The notes below the pieces were generated by a model that saw nothing but the letters and a program-made list of their open reading frames with translations, had not been told where the DNA came from and did not search any database. DNA of 64,000 nucleotides from a virus: positions 20,199 through 84,198 of the IMG/VR virus record IMGVR_UViG_3300037875_000559; one strand, 5' to 3'. The translations under genes were made by a program, and so were the position numbers. Below, piece after piece: positions 27,824-35,899 of this stretch; position 1 is the first letter of the stretch, and the number at the start of each line of letters is the position of its first letter.

Positions 27824-28140
27824 TAGGAAATAACCCCAAAGTATTTCTTCCCTACTATTTCTAACGGGGAGTTTTGGGTTCTTTGTATTGTCCATTCAAC
27901 ATAGTATTCTCCCATTGTCATTGAAGTGGGGATAGCTTCGTTGACATAGTGCCTACCTTCAGAGAATCTAGTGGGAATCCTGTTAGGAAGCCCGACTCTC
28001 CATTTTCCTCTAGTGTTGCTATTTCCGTAGATAGTATAAGAAATAGCGTAGGGGTCAAAAGGATTCCCTTGTTCATCTTTGAACGTGACAAACAAATCCT
28101 TTTCATTGAGTTGTTGTAGTTGTTGGAATGCGACAGCCAT
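27820..28140 (-). CDS. Small Ig-like beta protein, probable virion component
   Basis: 106 residues, all-beta pattern with blocks EKDLFVTFKDEQGNPFDPYAI and MGEYYVEWTIQ. Similar in size and pattern to its upstream neighbour (PFQVSWVDPYGRPL), so both could be immunoglobulin-like decoration or fibre-attached domains. Inference from pattern only. Confidence 0.5.
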   Translation of the reverse strand: MAVAFQQLQQLNEKDLFVTFKDEQGNPFDPYAISYTIYGNSNTRGKWRVGLPNRIPTRFSEGRHYVNEAIPTSMTMGEYYVEWTIQRTQNSPLEIVGKKYFGVISY

Positions 28141-28149
28141 TTTATTTCC

Positions 28150-28494
28150 TTAGAAAGAAGTGTAGAATCTTTGTGTGTCTATAGCACCATTAACTACAAC
28201 CACTTGGTTGGAAGTAATCGTAGTTTGATCGTCTGAGAATGTCGCAGAAAACTCACAGAATACTATTTCTCCTTCAAGTCCTTCTGTTATTTCTACTCTA
28301 GTAATGAATCTGTGGTTTTGGTCTGTAGCAACCATAGGGACATCTGCATTCCCTATTAGAGTCTTAACCCCTCCCACATAATAGAATATATTGGCGATGA
28401 CGTTCTCTACGTTGAGAGGTCTTCCATAAGGGTCTACCCATGATACTTGAAATGGGTGTGAGTCTCCTACTCTTGCTGTAGTTGTATATGTCAT
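28150..28494 (-). CDS. Small Ig-like beta protein, probable virion component
   Basis: 114 residues, beta-rich, with SHPFQVSWVDPYGRPLNVENV and a later GEIVFCEFSATFSDDQTT. It sits nine bases before its smaller neighbour and looks like a diverged duplicate of it. A role as a bacterial-Ig-like virion protein is plausible. No signal peptide. Confidence 0.5.
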   Translation of the reverse strand: MTYTTTARVGDSHPFQVSWVDPYGRPLNVENVIANIFYYVGGVKTLIGNADVPMVATDQNHRFITRVEITEGLEGEIVFCEFSATFSDDQTTITSNQVVVVNGAIDTQRFYTSF

Positions 28495-28610
28495 GTCTCG
28501 TATCCCTTTCTTTTTAGAAATAACAATCAGATAAACATTCTATAATACTTTCTTTATTATAAGTACGTTTTAGCTAAGATTTCACATTGGAAAAACATAG
28601 GACAATGAAT

Positions 28611-29471
28611 ATGGACATTTTCGACAAGATTGCAGACGATTTCATCAGTAAAAAAGCTTCTCTCTCGCAACCTCTCAGATTAAGAAGAGACTATGGCGAG
28701 GAAGAAATCACTAAAGAAGCTCAGATGACTAAAGAGAAGTTTGCAGAGCGTATGGAGAATGATCCTGAGTTCGCTGAGAAATGGAACGCTAACAAGAAGA
28801 CTAAGAAGCAGGCAGGCGAGGATGAGATTGACCGCATTTCTTCAGAGTTTATTTCTGAGCGTGTAGCTTACGCTAAAGGCTCTAAAGGTTCTAAGGACTT
28901 CAAGAAATATCATGGCTCGAACAAAGATTTTGCCGAAACTTGGGATGGTCAGATCGAAGCGAATAAAGATATGATTAAGTCAAAGGGCAAGAGCGACAGT
29001 AAAAAAATCGACCTCTCTAGTAAGCCAAAGGGTAAGTCTAAAGGTCCTGATATTTCCGCTATGGGTCGTTTAGCGACCGAGAGTGATATTGATCGTATTG
29101 TTTCAGAGTTTATTTCTGAGAGAGTCGCTTATGCTAAAGGCGAAGAAGGTCGCAAGCAACTTGAGGAGAAAAAGAAGAATGATCCTGAGTTCGCTGAGAA
29201 ATGGGAAGAGAATACCGTCCACTCTAAAGAGGAGATGGACGAGAAGATGGGTAAGTCAGCAGGCCATCATGATCACCACAGAGGTTCTTACATGAGTGTA
29301 CAGCATCTAGCTGAGATGCAAGACCTTATCGCAGGTATTTCTGATATGGTACATCGTGATGAAGAGCTTCCTAATTGGGTGGATTCCAAAATCGCTCATA
29401 TACATCAAAATCTCTTAGATCTTGTTGGTTATTTCCAATATGGTAATGGCTACCACACACACGAGGATTGA
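28611..29471 (+). CDS. Probable head core protein with three capsid-targeting-like motifs
   Basis: The start at 28611 puts AGGA about 8 bases upstream and gives MDIFDKIADDFISKKAS as N terminus; earlier in-frame ATGs are badly spaced. The helix motif recurs inside the protein as DRISSEFISERVAYAKG and DRIVSEFISERVAYAKG, and a second block NDPEFAEKW occurs twice. The rest is lysine rich. The C-terminal 60 residues (LPNWVDSKIAHIHQNLLDLV) form a separate helical unit seen in other large phages. I infer a scaffold or internal core protein possibly cut by a prohead protease. Confidence 0.6.
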   Translation: MDIFDKIADDFISKKASLSQPLRLRRDYGEEEITKEAQMTKEKFAERMENDPEFAEKWNANKKTKKQAGEDEIDRISSEFISERVAYAKGSKGSKDFKKYHGSNKDFAETWDGQIEANKDMIKSKGKSDSKKIDLSSKPKGKSKGPDISAMGRLATESDIDRIVSEFISERVAYAKGEEGRKQLEEKKKNDPEFAEKWEENTVHSKEEMDEKMGKSAGHHDHHRGSYMSVQHLAEMQDLIAGISDMVHRDEELPNWVDSKIAHIHQNLLDLVGYFQYGNGYHTHED

Positions 29472-29475
29472 AAAA

Positions 29476-30252
29476 ATGAGCTTCCAACTCGAACAACTAG
29501 AAAGGCGAGTCGCTCTCTTAGAAAAGAGAGCTTCTATGTCTCGTGTAGCTTCAATTCAGAAAATCGCAGGCAAGGCATACTTGTTTGATGAGGGTCTGAC
29601 GAAAGCTAAGGTCGGTTCTGGTGAGGGTGCGATGCTTTACAAGATTGATAAAGGCAAGAATCAATCTAAGTATTACGAGATGTTGATTACACCTGTTCGA
29701 GATTCGTATGGACTCCCCAAGTTTCAACTAAAGAAGCAATGGGGTCGTTTAGGTCCTCGCAATCAGAATAAGGTGGTGACTTTTGACACACTTAGGAGTG
29801 CAAAACAAGCTCTTGCTATTGTTTTAGCAAACAAGGTCAGAGGAGGGTACGTTTCAACGTATGATGCCTCAGTACATAAAACGATTGGAGGTCAGCTTAA
29901 GAGTGGTCAATATCCGATAGGATTGAACGCAAAAGCAGGCCCTTGGAGAAACCAAGAAGTTTCCTCAGAAATAAAGACTTTGCGAAAGCTAAGAAATAGT
30001 ATCAGCGAAACTTTGGATTTACTAGAAGATGGCGTAATGCCTTCAAAAGTTTTAAAGGATTTAGAAAAAGTACACTCTGCGACAGAAAGTTTCGATGAGT
30101 CTCTCACTAGAGAAATAAGAAAAAGACTCAGACCGCCTATGGAAAGATTGAGAGGTACAAATAAGAGATTTGTACGATGCCCAAAGAAGACAGTTCGTGA
30201 GTTGAGGTCGCTTCATAACTATTTAAAAACTCAACTTAGTGTAATCTCTTAA
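29476..30252 (+). CDS. WGR-domain protein, probably head-packaged
   Basis: Start at ATG 29476 (AGGA upstream, four bases after the previous stop), 258 residues. The N terminus LEQLERRVALLEKRAS is a charged amphipathic helix of the shared type. Residues 65-125 match the WGR domain known from PARPs: YYEMLITPV, KKQWGRLG with Trp89-Gly90-Arg91, a conserved Gln, TFDTLRSAKQA, and VRGGYV. WGR domains bind broken or 5'-phosphorylated DNA ends and pass the signal to a catalytic domain. No PARP catalytic domain is present here; the C-terminal 130 residues are basic and helical. Confidence 0.8.
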   Translation: MSFQLEQLERRVALLEKRASMSRVASIQKIAGKAYLFDEGLTKAKVGSGEGAMLYKIDKGKNQSKYYEMLITPVRDSYGLPKFQLKKQWGRLGPRNQNKVVTFDTLRSAKQALAIVLANKVRGGYVSTYDASVHKTIGGQLKSGQYPIGLNAKAGPWRNQEVSSEIKTLRKLRNSISETLDLLEDGVMPSKVLKDLEKVHSATESFDESLTREIRKRLRPPMERLRGTNKRFVRCPKKTVRELRSLHNYLKTQLSVIS

Positions 30253-30280
30253 ACTTTATAAAAAATAACTTTCATGTTGG

Positions 30281-30286
30281 TATAAT
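30281..30286 (+). promoter_or_regulatory. Possible -10 element TATAAT
   Basis: TATAAT lies about 64 bases before the start of the 67-residue gene and after the stop of the WGR gene. No clear TTGACA-like -35 is present at 17 bases upstream. Weak candidate only. Confidence 0.25.
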
Positions 30287-30349
30287 AGGTCTGAGTAGTA
30301 ATTGTTCTGCTCAGTCCCCAACACACACACACATGAAAGGTTACTTCCT

Positions 30350-30553
30350 ATGGGCGACAATAATAAGAATGGTTATGAGATCCGAGAGTCTCTACTTGGT
30401 ATGGCTATCGGCATTCTCTCCGAAAGAGACACTAAAGAACGTGAGAATGAATACTTAAAACCTGAAGGCACTCGTAAGCCTGTTTTGGGTTACGATGTGA
30501 AGGAGGTTCTCGAAACTGCGGAACGACTCTATGAGTTCGTAAACCGTAAGTAA
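30350..30553 (+). CDS. Small conserved phage protein
   Basis: 67 residues from ATG 30350, with AAGG about 10 bases upstream; the longer in-frame version would begin in a CA-repeat leader. The sequence has NGYEIRESLLGMA, a middle loop, and a final helix AERLYEFVNRK. I recall similar short proteins in T4-like marine phages, of unknown function. It is followed by a strong hairpin. Confidence 0.6.
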   Translation: MGDNNKNGYEIRESLLGMAIGILSERDTKERENEYLKPEGTRKPVLGYDVKEVLETAERLYEFVNRK

Positions 30554-30570
30554 ACTTGTTTTTTTAGTGC

Positions 30571-30614
30571 TTCTAACACTAACCTATTCCTCCAAAAGAA
30601 TAGGTTAGTGTTAG
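30571..30614. terminator. Perfect 18-bp hairpin between convergent genes
   Basis: The arms TCTAACACTAACCTATTC and its exact complement are separated by eight bases (CTCCAAAA). The hairpin lies between the convergent small gene and the lipoprotein gene, so it could end transcription from both sides. No long T run follows on either strand, so it may act with Rho or as an mRNA-stabilising end instead. It is the only strong hairpin I noticed between convergent genes in the window. Confidence 0.75.
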
Positions 30615-30659
30615 AATTACATAAATTATGTAGCGGTTGCTCAACCTGTGGGGTTCAGA

Positions 30660-31025
30660 TTAACCTTCTTCTCCGCCCATTGAGCCACCTGAAACACCCA
30701 TGTCAGACATCTCAGTTCCTGCCATACTCATGTCAGACATCTCAGCACCTGCTTCAGTAGATTCTCCACCCATCTCAGTTCCTGCTTCGACAGATTCTCC
30801 ACCCATCTCAGTTCCTGCTTCAGTAGATTCTCCACCCATCTCAGTTCCTGCTTCGACAGATTCTCCTCCCATCTCAGTCCCTGCTTCGACAGATTCTCCT
30901 CCCATCATCTCAGCTCCCGCTGAAGAACCTGCCATACCCATGTCAGAGGTTGTTGAGCTAGTTTCTTTGTCTTTTCCACAGGAGGCTAAGACAAAGATAA
31001 GAGTAATAGTAATAAGTTTTCTCAT
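30660..31025 (-). CDS. Lipoprotein with five 11-residue repeats
   Basis: 121 residues. A typical signal peptide (MRKLITITLIFVLASC) has the lipobox LASC with Cys16 as the lipidated residue. Residues 42-96 are five copies of GGESVEAGTEM-type repeats, with further Ser/Gly/Met-rich sequence to the end. The mature protein would be acidic and unstructured, anchored in a membrane facing the periplasm or surface. Phage lipoproteins of this kind often cause superinfection exclusion, as T5 Llp does; that role is inferred. Confidence 0.75.
   Translation of the reverse strand: MRKLITITLIFVLASCGKDKETSSTTSDMGMAGSSAGAEMMGGESVEAGTEMGGESVEAGTEMGGESTEAGTEMGGESVEAGTEMGGESTEAGAEMSDMSMAGTEMSDMGVSGGSMGGEEG
30738..30902 (-). 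repeat. Five 33-bp tandem repeats in the lipoprotein gene
   Basis: Five in-frame 33-bp units encode GGESVEAGTEM or GGESTEAGTEM/AEM. Units alternate between V and T at position five, which suggests expansion by duplication of pairs. Length change would not shift the frame. Confidence 0.9.
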
Positions 31026-31097
31026 AAGAAGACCTTTCTAGGTAATGTTTGTTTGCATGGTGTTTAACATACTAGTTAAAAATAGTAAATAGAGATA

Positions 31098-31724
31098 CTA
31101 TTGAAACCTATATATATTCATAGGTTTTTGCTCTATAAACCATTTGTAGTCTTCTTCTAATAACCCCTGAGTAGGTGGTTCTATATTAACGAGGTGTCCA
31201 TAGAAAGGCATTTCTAGACTTTGGCAAACTTCCTTATAAGCATTGATGTTTTGCTGATTATCTTCCCAAAGATGTACACTTGTAACATTTTTGAGAGTAT
31301 TTATCTTTTTGAGCAATACGCTTACTTTATATTCGATAGTCTCTAAATGTCTTTCTCTTAAGAAGACTTCATCGAAATCTAGATTTCTTGCAGAGAGTAT
31401 TTCTGCGATTCTATATCTCAGACCGCCATTATCTTCTCTTGCAGTACACAAGATAGCCCATGTGTTTTGTGAGCTAATGGATTTTTCAGCTTCTTTTACT
31501 GTTTGGGGGATCCAGTGTCTTGCAGATTGAGGGAAATCTGGGATAAAGGGTCTGCCTAAAGAAATAGCTTCTGACTCCCATTCTCCATATTTCTCATCCT
31601 CCCACCATATGGGTTTAGGAGGGCTCTTGAAAAGAGTCCAATCAAAATCATAGACGTGGAGACTCAGATTTTGAGAAGACTTCTTTAAAAACTTGGTAGC
31701 AACTCTAGCTGTCTTATTTCTCAT
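31098..31724 (-). CDS. HAD-superfamily phosphatase-like protein (HAD_SAK-like)
   Basis: 208 residues. YDFDWTLFKSP (Asp26, Asp28) is the HAD nucleophile motif in the form seen in Swiss-Army-Knife RNA-repair-like HAD proteins. WAILCTARE gives the second motif, and LWEDNQQN a late acidic motif. The N terminus RVATKFLKKSSQ repeats the amphipathic helix shared by other putative packaged proteins. It might remove 5' or 3' phosphates from nucleic acid ends or nucleotides; substrate not shown. Confidence 0.75.
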   Translation of the reverse strand: MRNKTARVATKFLKKSSQNLSLHVYDFDWTLFKSPPKPIWWEDEKYGEWESEAISLGRPFIPDFPQSARHWIPQTVKEAEKSISSQNTWAILCTAREDNGGLRYRIAEILSARNLDFDEVFLRERHLETIEYKVSVLLKKINTLKNVTSVHLWEDNQQNINAYKEVCQSLEMPFYGHLVNIEPPTQGLLEEDYKWFIEQKPMNIYRFQ

Positions 31725-31806
31725 ATACCTCTCCTTTTTCTATTCTCTACACATAGAATAAAAACAAAAAGGAGCGTTTTCTAGAGTCTACAGGAGCGAA
31801 CTTTAA

Positions 31807-31989
31807 TTATTTCTCTCTTGCTTCAAGTACCGCTTTTCGGATTTCCTTACACTCAGCAATCACTTCTTGCATCGTCTTTCTAATACGAGTGCCAGCAGAT
31901 TTGTTGCCTTTGTCGCATTTCCCGGCATCTTCTTGAGATTCAGTTAGAAGTTTAGTTAGCTTTTCCATTTTCTCTGTAATAGTACTCAT
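31807..31989 (-). CDS. Histone H1-like (Hc1-type) small protein
   Basis: 60 residues, helical. The block KCDKGNKSAGTRIRKTMQEV is very close to the core of chlamydial Hc1 and related bacterial H1-like proteins (AERGNKAAAQRVRTD). The basic AKKP tail usual for Hc1 is missing, so this is only the helical core and is not strongly basic. It may bind or bend DNA, or act as a partner of a host protein. Located upstream of the small-gene run before the polymerase. Confidence 0.65.
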   Translation of the reverse strand: MSTITEKMEKLTKLLTESQEDAGKCDKGNKSAGTRIRKTMQEVIAECKEIRKAVLEAREK

Positions 31990-32044
31990 AGGTGAGTCCT
32001 TTCTATTTTAAATTGGGTTCTGAACTTCAGACTATACCAACTCG

Positions 32045-32410
32045 TCAAAGAGGTTTTTCTATTTTTTTCAGCTCTTGTAATATTTTTTTCTTATTAGTGC
32101 CGATTTTTTTCAATATTTCTGAGTCCATTTTAGAGATTGCACACCTAGCATATAGGTCTCTCAGATGTGGCTCACTTTCTTCCATCATGTAAAGAACACC
32201 ATCGTCTGAAACCCAAACTTTTTCTGCACCTTTGGCGATATTTTGAGCAAACAGAATAGTTAGACCATGCTCTTCTATCCATTTCTTTGCTTTTACTATC
32301 GCTTCAGGTTTTTTTTGTAGGAAATCTTCTAATATATCTAAAGGCAATCTACTTTGAGGTTTTACTCTTCGCCAAGAAAGCTCTCCAAATTTGTTTTTCT
32401 TGCTCATCAA
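32045..32410 (-). CDS. Hypothetical protein
   Basis: 121 residues, basic, starting MMSKKNKFGELSWRRVKPQ. A middle block (EKVWVSDDGVLYMMEESEPHL) looks like a small alpha/beta fold. Overlaps the upstream gene by 62 bases in another frame. No known family. Confidence 0.45.
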   Translation of the reverse strand: MMSKKNKFGELSWRRVKPQSRLPLDILEDFLQKKPEAIVKAKKWIEEHGLTILFAQNIAKGAEKVWVSDDGVLYMMEESEPHLRDLYARCAISKMDSEILKKIGTNKKKILQELKKIEKPL

Positions 32411-32582
32411 AGCTCCCTAGCTTTACAATTTGTTTACCCTCATCTCCTTTTTTTATTTGTTGTGGGTGTGTATAGACCCCTTCCAAAGCAAAAGCGGTTA
32501 AGTGGAGTTTGATTAAATCTTTCTTACCTAAAGCGACTATTCTACCTTTGAGTATTTCCGCTACTATTTCTACTTCTAACAT
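32349..32582 (-). CDS. Small hypothetical protein
   Basis: 77 residues, N-terminal half beta-like (EVEIVAEILKGRIVALG), C-terminal helix. Its ATG overlaps the stop of the upstream gene and its end runs 62 bases into the downstream gene, as in a tightly coupled operon. Function unknown. Confidence 0.45.
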   Translation of the reverse strand: MLEVEIVAEILKGRIVALGKKDLIKLHLTAFALEGVYTHPQQIKKGDEGKQIVKLGSFDEQEKQIWRAFLAKSKTSK

Positions 32583-33091
32583 TAGTTGTCTCCCATTTTG
32601 AATACCCCCCCAACTTTAACTTCATTTTTAGAAGCTACAGCCCAAGGGTCAGATACCGGCTTTCGTTCTACATTACCACCAACAATGATACTTTGAGCAG
32701 GTACATTAAAACTTTTTATGTTGGTGGGTTGAGCTTCTTGTGGTGTTTCACTCTTTATTTCTAAAATGACCTTTTTTTCTTCAGAAATGGTTTGAGTAGG
32801 AGGGGGTGTCTCAACAGGATTCTTATTTTCAGAACCCCAAACTTCTACCACTCCAGTATATTCTAATGTCTCAAGGTCTGAAATACCCTCCCAACGAGAG
32901 CTTTCCTCTTTCTTTACAATGTTAGGGTTCACTAGCATACGATCTTCTTGGGTTCTTATTCTTTTGTCCCAAGAAGAGAAAGCCCAATCTGCACGAAAAC
33001 ATTCTCTGTTTTTACACCTATCGCAGAAGGTCTGTTTAAACTCTTTTTCAGACAAACCCATATCGTTGCACTCTACATAAAGGTCTTTCAT
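32582..33091 (-). CDS. Zinc-motif phage protein in the polymerase operon
   Basis: 169 residues. The N-terminal 55 residues hold FCDRCKNRECFRADW with three to four cysteines, then SWDKRIRTQEDRMLVNP, a layout I have seen in small conserved proteins of several phage groups. The rest is a Pro/Thr/Glu-rich linker and a short C-terminal segment. It starts nine bases after the polymerase stop, so it is probably co-expressed with it. Role unknown. Confidence 0.55.
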   Translation of the reverse strand: MKDLYVECNDMGLSEKEFKQTFCDRCKNRECFRADWAFSSWDKRIRTQEDRMLVNPNIVKKEESSRWEGISDLETLEYTGVVEVWGSENKNPVETPPPTQTISEEKKVILEIKSETPQEAQPTNIKSFNVPAQSIIVGGNVERKPVSDPWAVASKNEVKVGGVFKMGDN

Positions 33092-33099
33092 CTTTTATC

Positions 33100-35835
33100 T
33101 CACAGCAAAGTGTTTATATTTCTTCCTTCAAAAAAGACCTGTGTCTTTTTATCCTTGTTTTCATTTAACCACAAAGCTAGTGCTTCTGCTTCTTTTTTTG
33201 TCAGCTCTTTGATTTCGTATCTCTCTGTAGATTCAGAAATAGTGGTTTTTTCAGTAGCTTCCGTTGTCACTATTTCTTCTTTTTCACTTTCTTTAAATAT
33301 AGAATAAAGCTCATCTACTTCATTTTGTGTGGTTTGTCTCTCTTCAGCAGAGTACTTGTAATCTGTATTATGACTATCACATTCTTTACATATAGCTTCA
33401 GAAATAGTGGTTTTGATTTTACCTGTCTCGCCACAATCTAAGCACTTAAATCCTTTAAGTATTTTCTCACCTGCGGTTCGCTCTTTGATGTCTTTTACAT
33501 CGTAAGGTACATCCCAACGCTTACCTAGTTCCACATCTACTAGAAGAGGCACAGCCCAATTTTGTGAAGCTATCGCTTTATTTCTAGCCATGATCTTAGA
33601 AATTATTACGATGGCTTCTTCTAGTATAGAAGAATGTATTTCAAACACGATCTCGTCATGTACTGTAAGAATCATGTGGAGTTTGTCGAACCAATTCTTC
33701 TGCTTAACTGCTTTGTAGATCAAGCTCATAGCAAGTTTGGTTATGTCTGCGGATGTTCCTTGAATCGGGCCATTTACCGCTTTTCTCTCGTCTTTAGATT
33801 TCCTTCTAAAATCTTCAGATTTAATCTCAGGTAAAGGTTGTACTCTACCAAAAGCAGTTCTGACGTAGCCTTGTTTTCTCCCTAGTTTGTGTTGATGACT
33901 CCACCAACCTGTGAGAGTCTTATAAGTAGATGTAAACTTTCGGAACTTTTCTTCTCCCTCTTCGGCAGTACAACCTTCAATGGATCTTTGTACTGCTTTA
34001 CCAGTACCTCCGTAAGAAAGTGCAAAGTTACAACGCTTACCATGCCCTCTCAAGGCTTTCCAACGAGGGTCTTTCTTAGCTTGCTCTCCGTAGAAAGCAA
34101 CTGCTGTGATTGTGTGTAGATCCCCAATCTTGTCAGATCCACACTTTGGACAAAAAGGGGGTGTCTCGATGGGTAAATTGTTTTCTACTATTTCTTGGGG
34201 TAGCTCATATCCACACTCAGAACATTGGTAAAATGCTTTGATCCATTTAGGTTCATTGGAGAGGTTTGTTACAAGTCTTAACTCCACTCCTGCATAGTCT
34301 ATGGCTACAAGCCAATTTTCTTTATTTCTCACATCAACACAGCTTCGCATTTGGTTGACTATGCGAGGCTTATTTGAGTCATATGAAGACGGGATTCCTT
34401 GAAAGGGTACACGACACCCTCCGTCTTTGGTCTTTTGTGGGTCTTTTGTAGTCTTACAGCTAAAGCGACCTGTGTCAGCAGAAAACTGCTTAAACGAAGG
34501 TTTGAGCGTACCGTCTCTCCCTACGTCTTCTAAGAATGGTATGAGATACTGATTTAAGGCTCTACTGATATTTCTTAGTCTTTTCATTTTAGCCATAAAG
34601 GGGAACTCTTTATAGGACTTCTCGATCACGTCATCGAGAACATCAGCCCCTGTTTTAACCTGCCCCGACTTTTCAGATAATTGTAAGTTGGGGATATTAA
34701 GCTCACGAAATAGCAAACCTAACTGTTGTGGGGACATAATGTCATATACGAGAGGGAACTCGATATTTTCAGTACCCTCTCTTCCCACATAATTCACTGT
34801 TTTTTGGGTTGTTTGTTTGGGGTCGGGGTATAAGCGTTTTGCTTCTTTACGAGCTTCGTCTAAGATTATCTTATAAAACAAACCGCTCTCAATCTTCTCG
34901 GTATTGAAATGGTTCTCGCCTTTCAACTCGCCTTTCATAAGTCTAAGAAAGGAGGGGGTGATGTCTCTTTTGAGTATATCTTTAGCACCACGATATACTT
35001 CTAGTAACGAATCCCACCATTCTTGGTGTCCCTCTAAAATAAACTCTTTTGTTTTTACAGGATCTACATGGACACGACAACGGTGCATCCAACGCACTGA
35101 AACAGCACACGATTTCTCTAAGTTATACATGGAGTCCGAATGCTCAGGGAGTTCAACATATTTCTTTCTCTGTATGTTGAATACTCTTAGCGTACATAGT
35201 GGGTCTGCTCCTGCATATAAAACACTTGGTCGCCATGAGGGGTCTAGTGTGGAGTAGTCTTTAACCTTTGTTTCGGGCAACAGTTCCTTAAGCTCGATCA
35301 TTTCCATCCCACAAAGATTTTTAGAAAGAGCTTTGAGTCCACGACCTCCTTTTTCTCGTGGGTTGAGAAGATAAGTCAGAATAAGAGTGTCTTCCCATTT
35401 TCTCCCGCTGTTAAATCTTTCTCTTCCTAAGTTGAAGAATCCATTATAGTCGAGAAACTCTAAGTCAAAGTTAGCGTTGTGGAATACAGGGTTGGCTTCA
35501 ACTTCAGTTGAGAATAAGCGAGCGAACTCCATCCCTAAGACAGACCAAGGAAGATTATGTTCAGAGCCTTGTTTATGTCCTACAGGGAAATAATAGGCTT
35601 TGTCTTCTGTAGGAGCGATACCGATCCCTACAATAGAGTCTATGGTTCTCCCCCCATAGACTCTGCTGTCTAGTCCTGTAGTCTCTATGTCACACCCATA
35701 ATAATCTGAAGCAATACACTCATCTATTGCTTGAGAGATGTTTTCTTTTGTTCCAAGTATTAGCTCTACGTCTGCCATCCAGTCTTTCGGCTTAATGTCG
35801 GGTCGTCTTATTTCTTCTAAAAAATCAGAAAACAT
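33100..35835 (-). CDS. polA: Family A DNA polymerase with 3'-5' exonuclease and two zinc ribbons
   Basis: 911 residues. Exonuclease: DIE at 49-51, NFD with Asp124, YAGAD with Tyr207 and Asp211. Polymerase: motif A IDYAGVELR (Asp513), motif B R596 to Y608-G609 with Lys600 and Phe604, motif C VHDE (His726-Asp727). Two additions stand out. A CxxC...CxxC ribbon (Cys538, 541, 562, 565) is inserted between motif A and the DLHT strand where E. coli Pol I has none. A second ribbon (Cys798, 801, 816, 819) follows the polymerase domain, with an acidic linker to the end. Replicates the phage genome. Confidence 0.95.
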   Translation of the reverse strand: MFSDFLEEIRRPDIKPKDWMADVELILGTKENISQAIDECIASDYYGCDIETTGLDSRVYGGRTIDSIVGIGIAPTEDKAYYFPVGHKQGSEHNLPWSVLGMEFARLFSTEVEANPVFHNANFDLEFLDYNGFFNLGRERFNSGRKWEDTLILTYLLNPREKGGRGLKALSKNLCGMEMIELKELLPETKVKDYSTLDPSWRPSVLYAGADPLCTLRVFNIQRKKYVELPEHSDSMYNLEKSCAVSVRWMHRCRVHVDPVKTKEFILEGHQEWWDSLLEVYRGAKDILKRDITPSFLRLMKGELKGENHFNTEKIESGLFYKIILDEARKEAKRLYPDPKQTTQKTVNYVGREGTENIEFPLVYDIMSPQQLGLLFRELNIPNLQLSEKSGQVKTGADVLDDVIEKSYKEFPFMAKMKRLRNISRALNQYLIPFLEDVGRDGTLKPSFKQFSADTGRFSCKTTKDPQKTKDGGCRVPFQGIPSSYDSNKPRIVNQMRSCVDVRNKENWLVAIDYAGVELRLVTNLSNEPKWIKAFYQCSECGYELPQEIVENNLPIETPPFCPKCGSDKIGDLHTITAVAFYGEQAKKDPRWKALRGHGKRCNFALSYGGTGKAVQRSIEGCTAEEGEEKFRKFTSTYKTLTGWWSHQHKLGRKQGYVRTAFGRVQPLPEIKSEDFRRKSKDERKAVNGPIQGTSADITKLAMSLIYKAVKQKNWFDKLHMILTVHDEIVFEIHSSILEEAIVIISKIMARNKAIASQNWAVPLLVDVELGKRWDVPYDVKDIKERTAGEKILKGFKCLDCGETGKIKTTISEAICKECDSHNTDYKYSAEERQTTQNEVDELYSIFKESEKEEIVTTEATEKTTISESTERYEIKELTKKEAEALALWLNENKDKKTQVFFEGRNINTLL

Positions 35836-35899
35836 ACACTCTCCTGTTAATATGTTTATATTGCTTCTATGTATATATAGCTAAAAGGAGAAAAGTCAC

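Noticed and set aside
30700-31041. Long open frame on the plus strand opposite the lipoprotein gene, rich in Ser/Pro/Ile repeats
   Set aside because: It is the antisense image of the repeat array; the minus strand has the signal peptide and lipobox, the plus frame has no ribosome site.
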